Below, piece after piece: positions 44,801 to 53,557 of a stretch of DNA of 64,000 nt. The position numbers were made by a program, and so were the translations under genes. Location of the stretch: assembly GCA_008729055.1 (NCBI GenBank), contig SDUX01000003.1, positions 620,001 to 684,000 of the forward strand, read 5' to 3'. Positions within the stretch are counted from its first letter, which is position 1. Each line of letters starts with the position of its first letter. The notes beneath the pieces were generated by a model that saw only the letters and a list, made by a program, of their open reading frames with translations, was not told the DNA's origin and ran no database searches. Source of the stretch: Pyropia haitanensis (Eukaryota > Rhodophyta > Bangiophyceae > Bangiales > Bangiaceae).

Positions 44801-44998
44801 GGCAGGGTGGCGGCGGTCGCCGCCGCCGCGGACGGGGTGGTGATGGCGGTGGTTGACAGCGACAAGGCATCGGCGGATATGCTGGCAGCGCCGGACGGGC
44901 TGACGGGCGGCGGCTGCGAGGCGCCTAGCTAGAGGCTGGAGGAGCGGGGCAGCGGGAGGTTTGGGTGGTGGGGGCGGAGCCGCTCCCGCCCACCCCCA
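44801..44998 (+). repeat. dispersed repeat, copy A
   Basis: About 198 bp that are at least roughly 90% identical to the reverse complement of 57732-57924. In one + frame it reads ADGVVMAVVDSDKASADMLA then APDGLTGGG, ending at a TAG. The partner reads ADGVVMAVVGGDKASADILA, so differences preserve the frame. The end contains the near-palindrome GCGGAGCCGCTCCCGCCC. Confidence 0.75.
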
Positions 44999-45730
44999 CA
45001 CAGCGCCGCCCGTGTCGCCGCCTCCTCTGGGTCGGACCCAAGTATGCGCTGGCAGGTGCGCAGATCTGCCGCTGGCCACCGGACCCTGTGTCTAATTGTG
45101 GTCTTGCTGTCGGAATTGTCCTGAGTTTTCCACAAGAGGAATCGCCTGGCGAAGTCTTCCAGCCATCGTATATCGGCAGCCAATAGAGAGCTTCAGCAGG
45201 CAGGATCTGGTAAGAGATCTCGGTAATTTCTCGGTAACGTGGCATCAGAATATTCTTACCACAACTGAGGCTGCGGGACCTTCAGCAGGTACCAGATCTC
45301 GTTATGGAAAACTCCGCGTTGCGTGAATGTAGTTGACACGAAACGTGGAGCGAACAGCACGTCCCTGCCGGAGGGGAGCCGCCCCAGATCGGTCGCCCGC
45401 CGAGGGATGCATTGCGTCGCCAAGAAGGACAGGTCCTGCAGCGGGAGACAGGCGTGGTGCGGAGGCGTTGGGCGAGCACACTGGCGAAGGAGGCAGCGTG
45501 AGGCGATTGTGTTTCGTCGGATCTCGCCATTTCGATCTACCACGCGTCGCTGGACTGGGCGCGACGAAGCGCCGTTCGCAGCCGACAATTGCTGCTCAGC
45601 ACAACACGTGTCGTACTCCCCGTACCGAGATCCACTTCGTTATGCGGGGCCTCATAAGGGTTTTTTCCTTACCAGATCTCGGTAAGCGGAGACTACGTGG
45701 CAAACGTGTCAAGCATATAACGAGATCTTA

Positions 45731-46287
45731 GGGCACGTCCACCAATGTCGGCTATCAGTCTTAAATGAGTGGTTTTAAGACGCCACGTGTACATACGTGG
45801 CAGCGTCTGGGTGGTCGGGCTATCGGCGAGTTATCAGGCGAAGCACGTGAAGTGGACTTACGGTGGAGACGGGGGCTACCAACCGGCTACCTTCCAAACC
45901 ACGGGTCCGTTCGTCGTCTTCGTTCCAGGCCGTTGGTGTTGACAACTCTCCACTATCACACTGTCGAAATGATGCCCACACGTGGCACGCTCTCAGCCAA
46001 TCATCGCCCTGGCAATTGGTAAGGTCTGTTGGCTCCAGGGCTATCGCTCGGCCAAAACACCCTGTTTTGGCCCGGCGATAGCTCTGGAGCTAACAGACGT
46101 CAGGGTACGGAGAGGAAGTTATGTCGTCACTTATATCAAGTCTATTCGCTGAGGGGGGTTCGTTTTAGGCCGGAATAGCTCGTTGACATTGATGAACGAC
46201 CGCATCAGTGCCACGTTTTGCCCGACGCGCCACGTTTTTCCTACGTGGCACGAATATCGGCGAATATCGACATTGGTGGACGTGCCC
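45731..46287. mobile_element. PIF/Harbinger-like MITE with TTA target duplication
   Basis: Perfect 20-bp TIRs GGGCACGTCCACCAATGTCG (45731-45750 and 46268-46287) are flanked on both sides by TTA (45728-45730 and 46288-46290), the hallmark of PIF/Harbinger (Tourist-type) insertion. Subterminal blocks GCCACGTGT...TACGTGG and CGAATATCG resemble those of the element at 59626-61078. It has inserted into the older element 45186-46317. Confidence 0.88.
46025..46097. repeat. long hairpin inside the Harbinger-like MITE
   Basis: Two 35-nt arms (46025-46059 and 46063-46097) around a CCC loop pair at about 31 of 35 positions. Confidence 0.85.
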
Positions 46288-46317
46288 TTAACGAGATCTG
46301 TACCTGCTGAAGCTCTC

Positions 46318-48667
46318 AAATGACACAGTAGCGTACACAACCTCAATGCTGGAAATTATTCAGGCACAACATCGGACCGGCGGCTCCCACTCTTGCTTGA
46401 ATATGCCTTTGTCTGAATACAGGCTCATCATTGGTCAACTTCATCGAGCAGCCTGGATATCTAGGCAATGGGCTTGGTATCTCACCAAAAAAATCCCGTA
46501 GGGCCTTCCGACGACCGTGGGCAAGCCGTCGGCGGCCGCGCACGACGCGGTGGCAACGGCGGGTGGAAGTGGTTGGCGCCGACGCGGCGATGGTGGTGCG
46601 CGCCGGCGGCGGCCAACCGTCCGAACCGGTGGCGGCAGCCGGACGCGGCAGAGGCCAAGGGGAGGACGGCGGCGCGCGCCGGCGGCAGCCGGCCGGTACA
46701 ACCGGCGGAGGGGGCGCGGCAGCCAGCAGCGTCAGCCAGTCACTGGCGACAGCCGGTGGCTGCGGGTAGCGACGACAGTGGCCGATGTCGGCGGCGACAG
46801 GGGCGGGCCCGGCAGGCCGGGACGGTGGGGGGGGGGAACAGCAACGGGCGGCAGGGGCGGTGGGCCATCTGGTCAGGGACGCCGCAGCAGCCGGCAGGAG
46901 CAGCCAGCCGTCGCTGGTGACACGCCGTCGCAGCCGTGGGCGGCGGTGGTGGCGGCGAGGGCGGGACAGGCAGCGGGTGGCCGCAGCGGCAGCTCGTGAC
47001 CGGCCGCAGCCGGAACCGGCGGCCGCCGCAGTGGGCGTGACAGCGGCGACCGCAGTAGCCGGCAGGCGGCAGCAGCGGCGGCTACGGCGGGCGGCAGGCA
47101 GACGTCGGCGGGGGCGGCGGTGCCGGCAGTCGCCCGCGACGGCGGCGGGGGTGACGGCGGGGGCGGGGGCAGCCGGTGGGTGCCGCAGCGGGGGCACCCG
47201 CCCGCGATCGCCGCGGCGGCAGGCGCGCCGGGGGAAGGCACACGCGACGAATGGCAGCGGCGGGGGGAGACAACGGCAGCCGCCTGCGGCGGCGAAGGAA
47301 GACGACGGCAGCCGCTTGCGGCGGCGGCGGCGGCGGCAGGGGCGGCGGCAGGGGCGGCGGCGGCGGCGGCGGCACCCGCCCGTGGCGGCGGCGGGAGCGG
47401 GGGCGGCAGCCGCCGCGGTGGGGACGTGGGCAGCCGGCGGCTGCCACGGGGGCGGTGGTAGGCCACGGCCGTGGCGGCGGCAGCCGTCTCGCGTGCGTCG
47501 CGGGGGTCGCTGGGACCGTAGCTGGTGCAGTTGTGTACCGCCCGTCTGGGAGCCCGTCGGTCTTGGGCGCGCGCGATCATGGACCCACGCACGTCCGTGG
47601 CTGGACAAACACCTTCCGTTCACGCGTTGAGTGTGGGCGGCCTGCCCGGGCTGTGGCATGGTGCCACGGGTGGTGCGGGTGGGAGCGGGCCGCGCTGGTC
47701 TCTCTGGCCCGTTTGCTGAGGAGCGCTGACCAGCTAGACCGGCCATCCCCGGCTGATCTCCTCACTGGATGATGATAGGTCCTACGTGGTAGTCCTGGAC
47801 ACCACGACGCGCTCGCAATCCCGTCGCCAGCTCGGCTGCAATGACCAAACACGACACACCGTGGCGACGGCACCAGCACAGTGGCGTCTGCCAGTGTCTG
47901 TCTGGCCACTGGCCAGCGGCGCGACGGCCGGATTTTACCGGCCTGGTGGCTCACAGACGGCGCGCACACGCCGCCCCACCGGCGGCGGTGGCGCGCACCC
48001 CCGCGCACGTCGCCAGCCGCCCCCGTCATGGGTGGCGGACCGTTCCATGACCAGGTGTGCACTCCTCGCGAGCCTCTACACGGTCACACCACGCGGACAC
48101 CTCGCGGGCCCGTCGCTGGGCCCGGTCCGCGTGCCCCCTCACGCAACAATGCACGCGGTCTGTGCGCTGGGCCTGTTTTGGGACCCCTCTCGGCGCGGCC
48201 ACGGGGCCCGTGCACTCTATTGCCGCGGCCAGCGCGCCGCGCGCCTGCGCGACCCGGCAGCTGTGTGTCTTGCGCACGCTATTTCCTGTGGCCCCCCCCC
48301 CCCCCACCCTCGCGTGCGCGTTGGGCACGCGGCGCTCGTAGCGGCAGCGTCGTCGAGTAGCCGTCGCGGGCGCAGCCGGCCGTTGGCGACGCGCGCACGG
48401 GCGGGCGGTCCCCCTCCCCCTCCCGCCTCGTCGGGCACGCTCGTCGGGCGGGGTGCCTGTGCAACCGGCGTTCCCCGTCGCCCCCCCCGCCCCCGAGGCG
48501 GCGGCGGGCAGACCACTCCCCGCCGCGCCACCGTCGGCGACCGCCCGTGGACGCGCGGCCGGCGTCGCACCGTGAGCACGCGGCCCGCGCGGGCGGGTGC
48601 GCGCGCGTGCGCCGCCGCCGCCGCCGGGCGGACCACCCCCGGTGGCGCCGCCCGCCGCGGCTGCGCC
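46318..48667. other. 5' flank of the NLR-like gene, with a degenerate GGCAGCCGG-rich block
   Basis: From 46550 to 47480 the sequence is a degenerate mixture of GGCAGCCGG, GGCGGCAGC and similar short units, giving long but low-complexity frames on both strands (the longest is antisense, 46343-47746). From 47480 to 48667 nothing is recognised; the frame of the NLR-like gene stays open upstream from 47786, but that sequence shows no protein character. No separate gene is supported. Confidence 0.45.
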
Positions 48668-51600
48668 ATGGCGTTGGAGTGGGCGCGGCGCTTGCTGCGC
48701 CGCCGCCCGCGCCGGCACCAGGACGGCGCGCCGCAGACGACGGCACGCGGCGGTGGGGTGGTGCGGGCGGCGGCGGCGGCCGCCGCCGCGGCCGACGTGG
48801 CCGCCTGCGCGCCGCTGACGCCGGCCGCCCCGGCGGGTGCCCGCGCGGCCGCCGCGACGGCTGTGCCTCGGGGGAACGCGTCGCCGCCGGCGGTGGCGGC
48901 GGCCACCGTCGGGGGGGGCGCCGACGCCGCGACGGGCGGTGCCGTGGCAAGCCGCGCCGTGCCGTCTGTGGGTGTGCCTGTGGTGGGCGGCGCGGGCGCC
49001 CGCGCGCAGGACCCAGGGGAAGGAGACACAAGCGCCGCGGGCGGCGGCGCGCTGGCGCCGGGTGAGGACTCCCCCGATGCCGGTGAGGGGCCGTCCTTGG
49101 CAACGTTTCGGGTGCTGACGTGCTCGTCTTGGACGCACGCGCTGAGCAAGAAGAAGAAGGAGGTGGTGCACGCCTTGCTCGGCCGCTACCTGTGGCTGGT
49201 GTGGGACACTGCCGGTGGCAAGGCGCCGACGTCGGTCAGTGATTTTTGCAAGCGCCATCCGCGGCGCGTGCGGCTGGGCCGAGCGGACGCCGAGCTGCGA
49301 AAGGCGCTGCCGACCGAGGCGATCGACGCCGGAGTAGACCCCAGTGACGGGCTGCTGTACGTGCGCGGCGTTGAGCAGAGTACCGCCCCGGATGGGGGTG
49401 ACTTGTCCGTCCTAACGCTGCTGCTAGAGGCCCCGTCGGTGGCCGTGTGTGAGGCGTGGGCCGCGGCGGGTGCCACCCTACTCTGCCCTTGGCAAGAGCT
49501 CTTGTCTCCGGCCACAGGTGGGGGAAACGCTGCAGTGGAGGTGAGGGCGCTGCTCAAGATGGTGCAGCCGCGCAGCCCCCTGACCGGGGGCGGCGCCGCC
49601 CCCGGTGCAGTGGTGACGGCGCTGGGAGCCCGGGGGCGGCGGCACATGGTGAACACTTACTACTGGTTGCGCTCGTCTTCGACGGCGGTGTCAGTCGGCG
49701 GCCAGGCTGTCGTCTCGGCGGCCAGCGCGGCAGACCAAGTCAGCCCCGTGCCCGTGGTGGGTGCCGCCCTTCGCCTCGCGCTGTTTGTCGTGCAGGTTGG
49801 GGCGCTGACGGTGTTGGCAGAACAGCACGACACCATCCGCGTGGACGTGAACAAGCGGTGTGCGGAGATGCTCGTGCTCTTGCTGGAGACCACCGCCGAG
49901 ACACTGGCGCGGGAGCAGACAAGGTTCAACACGGCCCACGTCAAGCAGCTGTGCGGTGTGATCGAGCGCGTGGAGGGCGTGCTCGGAGGTGTGGAGGTGT
50001 CCTATTTTTCCTCGCGGTTGCAGGCACCGCTCCAGGAGGCGTCAGTACGACGTTGGGGTGAGGAGCTGCGCGTGCTGTACGACGCTCTCCTTCGCTTGAC
50101 AAAGGAAGGTGAGGTTGGCCGCGGCGTCGAGCAGTTGACCCGTGCCGAGTTCAACCGGCGGCACGCTACGGTCACACCCCTTGCAGCCGCGGATGCCTCG
50201 GACTTGGCACCTGTTTATGGCGCGCCTTTTCAGGCGCCCGCACCTGACGCGGAATATGTGCCTGGCATATCTTCGCGGGACCGCGCAGAGCACGACATAG
50301 TAGCCGCGCTGCAAGCTTTTGAGCAGGAGGGGAGCGCTCAGGCACCCCGTCTCGGCATCTGCGCGATTGGTGGAAGCGGCAAGTCCAGCGCGTGTAAGGG
50401 TGTTGCTGCATGCGACTACGTGCGCAAGAGCTTCTCGGCGGGCGTCGTATGGGTTCAATTGAGCAAAACGTCCTCTGCCCAGACCCTGGCGCACGCCGTG
50501 GTGGCGCTGGTCTACCATTTCCGCGGCGCCGACATCGCCCAGCAACTGCTGCAGCTACCTCCGGACCACGACATTGTGGGCGTGGCGGCGGCGTACCAGG
50601 CGTCAATTCTACCGTCCGAGGCGTCCAAGTGGCTGCTAGTAATCGATGACGTACTAGACTCCCAGCAGGAACTGCTGAGGCAGCTGCTGCGGGCCGTGCC
50701 GCGCGCCACACCCGTGCTGTTCACGACGCGCGCCGAGCCTGTCGTTCGCTCGACACCGGGCGCACAGCTTATCCCGATTGACGCCCTGCCGGAGCTGGAT
50801 GCGAAGCTGCTGCTTGCCAAGACGCTGGACAGGGGGGTGACGTCGGCGGACGCGTCCCCGTTTACAGCAGACGAGGAGGAGACATGGGTGCGAACGGTGG
50901 TCGACAAGACGGGGCGCCACGCGCTGTCGCTGAGCATTGTGGGCTCGATGATCGCCGCGCGTGCCGGGGCGTGGGCAGTCGTCGTGCGGGCGCTGAGCCA
51001 CCGATGGGTAGCGGAAGATGATACGCTCGCCACCTCTGGGGGCGCCTTGCAGCGGTCGGTGCGGGCGACTCTGAAAACGAGCCTGGACCTGCTCCCCGAC
51101 GTGGTGAGTCGGTCGGCGTTTGAGGTTGTCGGCATTTTGCCGACCAGCGTCAACGTGGGAATGTACGTGCTCGCGCGGCTGTGGCGGTCGCAGCTGGACA
51201 GTGGCGCTGTTGCTGACATGCACGCAGCTGAAAGAGGAGGTGGGGCCAGAGAATGTGTTGCGTACGACGGCGTTGATCGTCTCGTGGACACCCTGGTCCG
51301 TGCTGGGCTGCTGCGTCGAGAGGTGGACCACACCCGTGGGGAGGTTGCGTTCATTTCTGTCCATCCGGTCGTTGGCGAGTATGCAAGAAGCCTGCTGGGC
51401 GACGACTGTCGTAACGCGCATGCCCGGATGATCGACGACTACATGAGCGAGGTACTGCACAAGGACGACGTGGACGGAGACGGACTACAGACGTACCGGT
51501 TTTGGAATACACCCGATGACGGGTACTGGTACGATCACTTGGCACGCCACTCTGCGGGCAGTATGAGCATTGGAGCACTGCTGTCACTCGTTTCGTCAGA

Positions 51601-53557
51601 GTGGGAACAGGTACGCATTCGGGCAGGGTCCCCGCTGGCGTACCAGGCAGACGTGGAGTTGGTGTTGGCGGCGCTGCTGACGGTGGCAACCGAAGCGGCG
51701 AGCGGCGCGCAGCGGTCTGCGGCGCTGGAGAGGCGGATATGCGAAGGACTTTCCTTTGCGTACATGAAGCGCGTTGAAGGGAGCAGGCCACAAAATGTGG
51801 AGGCAGCCATCGGTCAGTTGCGTCAGGCTGTCAAGCTGGTCGAGCGCGCACAAGAGCCAAAAACCTGGGCCAGCGTGCAAGGCAACTTGGGAAACGCACA
51901 CGCTGCCCGTATCCAGGGCGTAAAGGCGGCCAACGTGGAGGAGGCGCTGGCGTGCTACCGGCGGGCGCTGGAGGTGCGGACCAAGGAGTCGGCGCCGCTG
52001 GACTGGGCGCGGACGCAGAACAACATGGGCACTGCGTACGGCGACCGGGTCGGCGGGGACAGGGCGGCCAACGTGGAGGAGGCGCTGGCGTGCTACCGGC
52101 GGGCGCTGGAGGTGTGGACCAAGGAGTCGGCGCCGCTGGACTGGGCGCGGACGCAGAACAACATGGGCAATGCGTACAGCGACCGGGTCGGCGGGGACAG
52201 GGCGGCCAACGTGGAGGAGGCGCTGGCGTGCTACCGGCGGGCGCTGGAGGTGCGGACCAAGGAGTCGGCGCCGCTGGACTGGGCGACGACGCAGAACAAC
52301 ATGGGCACTGCGTACCGCGACCGGGTCGGCGGGGACAGGGCGGCCAACGTGGAGGAGGCGCTGGCGTGCTACCGGCGGGCGCTGGAGGTGTGGACCAAGG
52401 AGATGGCGCCGCAGGGCTGGGCGACGACGCAGAACAACATGGGCACTGCGTACAGCGACCGGGTCGGCGGGGACAGGGCGGCCAACGTGGAGGAGGCGCT
52501 GGCGTGCTACCGGCGGGCGCTGGAGGTGTGGACCAAGGAGTCGGCGCCGCTGGACTGGGCGCGGACGCAGAACAACATGGGCAATGCGTACAGCGACCGG
52601 GTCGGCGGGGACAGGGCGGCCAACGTGGAGGAGGCGCTGGCGTGCTACCGGCGGGCGCTGGAGGTGTGGACCAAGGAGTCGGCGCCGCTGGACTGGGCGC
52701 GGACGCAGAACAACATGGGCAATGCGTACAGCGACCGGGTCGGCGGGGACAGGGCGGCCAACGTGGAGGAGGCGCTGGCGTGCTACCGGCGGGCGCTGGA
52801 GGTGCGGACCAAGGAGTCGGCGCCGCTGGACTGGGCGACGACGCAGAACAACATGGGCACTGCGTACAGCGACCGGGTCGGCGGGGACAGGGCGGCCAAC
52901 GTGGAGGAGGCGCTGGCGTGCTACCGGCGGGCGCTGGAGGTGCGGACCAAGGAGTCGGCGCCGCTGGACTGGGCGCGGACGCAGAACAACATGGGCACTG
53001 CGTACGGCGACCGGGTCGACGGGGACAGGGCGGCCAACGTGGAGGAGGCGCTGGCGTGCTACCGGCGGGCGCTGGAGGTGCGCACCAAGGAGTCGGCGCC
53101 GCTGGACTGGGCGCGGACGCAGAACAACATGGGCAATGCGTACAGCGACCGGGTCGGCGGGGACAGGGCGGCCAACGTGGAGGAGGCGCTGGCGTGCTAC
53201 CGGCGGGCGCTGGAGGTGCGGACCAAGGAGTCGGCGCCGCTGGACTGGGCGCGGACGCAGAACAACATGGGCACTGCGTACGGCGACCGGGTCGGCGGGG
53301 ACAGGGCGGCCAACGTGGAGGAGGCGCTGGCGTGCTACCGGCGGGCGCTGGAGGTGTGGACCAAGGAGATGGCGCCGCAGGGCTGGGCTTTGACCTCCTA
53401 CAACTATTGCATGGCCCTCAAAGAGTCCGGGCAGTGGGAGGCGGCGTTGGACACGGCCCGGGCGCTGCAAGAGTTTGGGAGCGAGTGGGCGATGTGGGCG
53501 TCGCTGCGGGAGAAGGTGGCGAGGACGGTAGTTGCTCTAGAGGAAAAGCTCGCGTAG
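48668..53557 (+). CDS. NLR-like STAND NTPase with near-identical TPR repeats
   Basis: Intact single-exon gene of 1,629 residues from MALEWARRLLRRRPRRHQ. Residues 30-150 are Ala/Gly-rich. About 150-310 is an unassigned domain (SSWTHALSKKKKEVVHALLG). About 365-480 is all-helical and resembles HeLo/MLKL-type bundles (DTIRVDVNKRCAEMLVLLLE). The NB-ARC/STAND module follows: P-loop LGICAIGGSGKSS (Lys572), Walker B KWLLVIDDVLD (about 660), sensor VLFTTRAE (about 684), a GLPL-like motif GRHALSLSIVGSM (about 750), a winged-helix segment and VHPVVGEYARSLL at the MHD position (about 895). From about 1040 to 1610 run TPRs, eleven containing AANVEEALACYRRALEV. Such proteins act as ligand-gated oligomeric sensors in bacterial, fungal and plant immunity. 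I infer immune or self/non-self recognition; this is not shown. The start was chosen because upstream in-frame sequence is non-conserved and the ATG lies in a good context (GCCATGG). Confidence 0.85.
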   Translation: MALEWARRLLRRRPRRHQDGAPQTTARGGGVVRAAAAAAAAADVAACAPLTPAAPAGARAAAATAVPRGNASPPAVAAATVGGGADAATGGAVASRAVPSVGVPVVGGAGARAQDPGEGDTSAAGGGALAPGEDSPDAGEGPSLATFRVLTCSSWTHALSKKKKEVVHALLGRYLWLVWDTAGGKAPTSVSDFCKRHPRRVRLGRADAELRKALPTEAIDAGVDPSDGLLYVRGVEQSTAPDGGDLSVLTLLLEAPSVAVCEAWAAAGATLLCPWQELLSPATGGGNAAVEVRALLKMVQPRSPLTGGGAAPGAVVTALGARGRRHMVNTYYWLRSSSTAVSVGGQAVVSAASAADQVSPVPVVGAALRLALFVVQVGALTVLAEQHDTIRVDVNKRCAEMLVLLLETTAETLAREQTRFNTAHVKQLCGVIERVEGVLGGVEVSYFSSRLQAPLQEASVRRWGEELRVLYDALLRLTKEGEVGRGVEQLTRAEFNRRHATVTPLAAADASDLAPVYGAPFQAPAPDAEYVPGISSRDRAEHDIVAALQAFEQEGSAQAPRLGICAIGGSGKSSACKGVAACDYVRKSFSAGVVWVQLSKTSSAQTLAHAVVALVYHFRGADIAQQLLQLPPDHDIVGVAAAYQASILPSEASKWLLVIDDVLDSQQELLRQLLRAVPRATPVLFTTRAEPVVRSTPGAQLIPIDALPELDAKLLLAKTLDRGVTSADASPFTADEEETWVRTVVDKTGRHALSLSIVGSMIAARAGAWAVVVRALSHRWVAEDDTLATSGGALQRSVRATLKTSLDLLPDVVSRSAFEVVGILPTSVNVGMYVLARLWRSQLDSGAVADMHAAERGGGARECVAYDGVDRLVDTLVRAGLLRREVDHTRGEVAFISVHPVVGEYARSLLGDDCRNAHARMIDDYMSEVLHKDDVDGDGLQTYRFWNTPDDGYWYDHLARHSAGSMSIGALLSLVSSEWEQVRIRAGSPLAYQADVELVLAALLTVATEAASGAQRSAALERRICEGLSFAYMKRVEGSRPQNVEAAIGQLRQAVKLVERAQEPKTWASVQGNLGNAHAARIQGVKAANVEEALACYRRALEVRTKESAPLDWARTQNNMGTAYGDRVGGDRAANVEEALACYRRALEVWTKESAPLDWARTQNNMGNAYSDRVGGDRAANVEEALACYRRALEVRTKESAPLDWATTQNNMGTAYRDRVGGDRAANVEEALACYRRALEVWTKEMAPQGWATTQNNMGTAYSDRVGGDRAANVEEALACYRRALEVWTKESAPLDWARTQNNMGNAYSDRVGGDRAANVEEALACYRRALEVWTKESAPLDWARTQNNMGNAYSDRVGGDRAANVEEALACYRRALEVRTKESAPLDWATTQNNMGTAYSDRVGGDRAANVEEALACYRRALEVRTKESAPLDWARTQNNMGTAYGDRVDGDRAANVEEALACYRRALEVRTKESAPLDWARTQNNMGNAYSDRVGGDRAANVEEALACYRRALEVRTKESAPLDWARTQNNMGTAYGDRVGGDRAANVEEALACYRRALEVWTKEMAPQGWALTSYNYCMALKESGQWEAALDTARALQEFGSEWAMWASLREKVARTVVALEEKLA
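51926..53388 (+). repeat. 138-bp tandem repeat encoding TPR units
   Basis: About 10.6 head-to-tail units of 138 bp (46 codons), starting GCGGCCAACGTGGAGGAGGC. Units are almost identical; differences fall at a few codons: R/W after LEV, SAPLD/MAPQG, WAR/WAT, MGT/MGN, and AYG/AYS/AYR. Both DNA and protein are homogenised, whereas the flanking TPRs are diverged. Confidence 0.97.

Larger units (their letters stand above)
45186..46317. mobile_element. TIR element (MITE-like) carrying a nested insertion
   Basis: Perfect 15-bp inverted termini GAGAGCTTCAGCAGG lie at 45186-45200 and 46303-46317. Subterminal copies of the motif GGTAAGAGATCTCGGTAA / TTACCAGATCTCGGTAA recur within the first 550 bases on both strands. 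Without the nested element (45731-46287 plus one TTA) the unit is about 570 bp. It has no coding capacity. The flanking duplication is unclear. Confidence 0.65.

Noticed and set aside
46343..47746. A 467-codon minus-strand frame
   Set aside because: It is a translation of degenerate GGCAGCCGG-type repeats, with no recognisable domain and competing frames on both strands.
47786..48667. An N-terminal extension of 294 codons for the NLR-like gene
   Set aside because: The frame is open but the sequence is Arg/Pro/Thr-rich without domain character, and the ATG at 48668 has a good context.
51926..53388. CRISPR-like array
   Set aside because: The regular repeat has no spacers; the 138-bp units are contiguous and encode TPRs in one frame, in a eukaryotic context.
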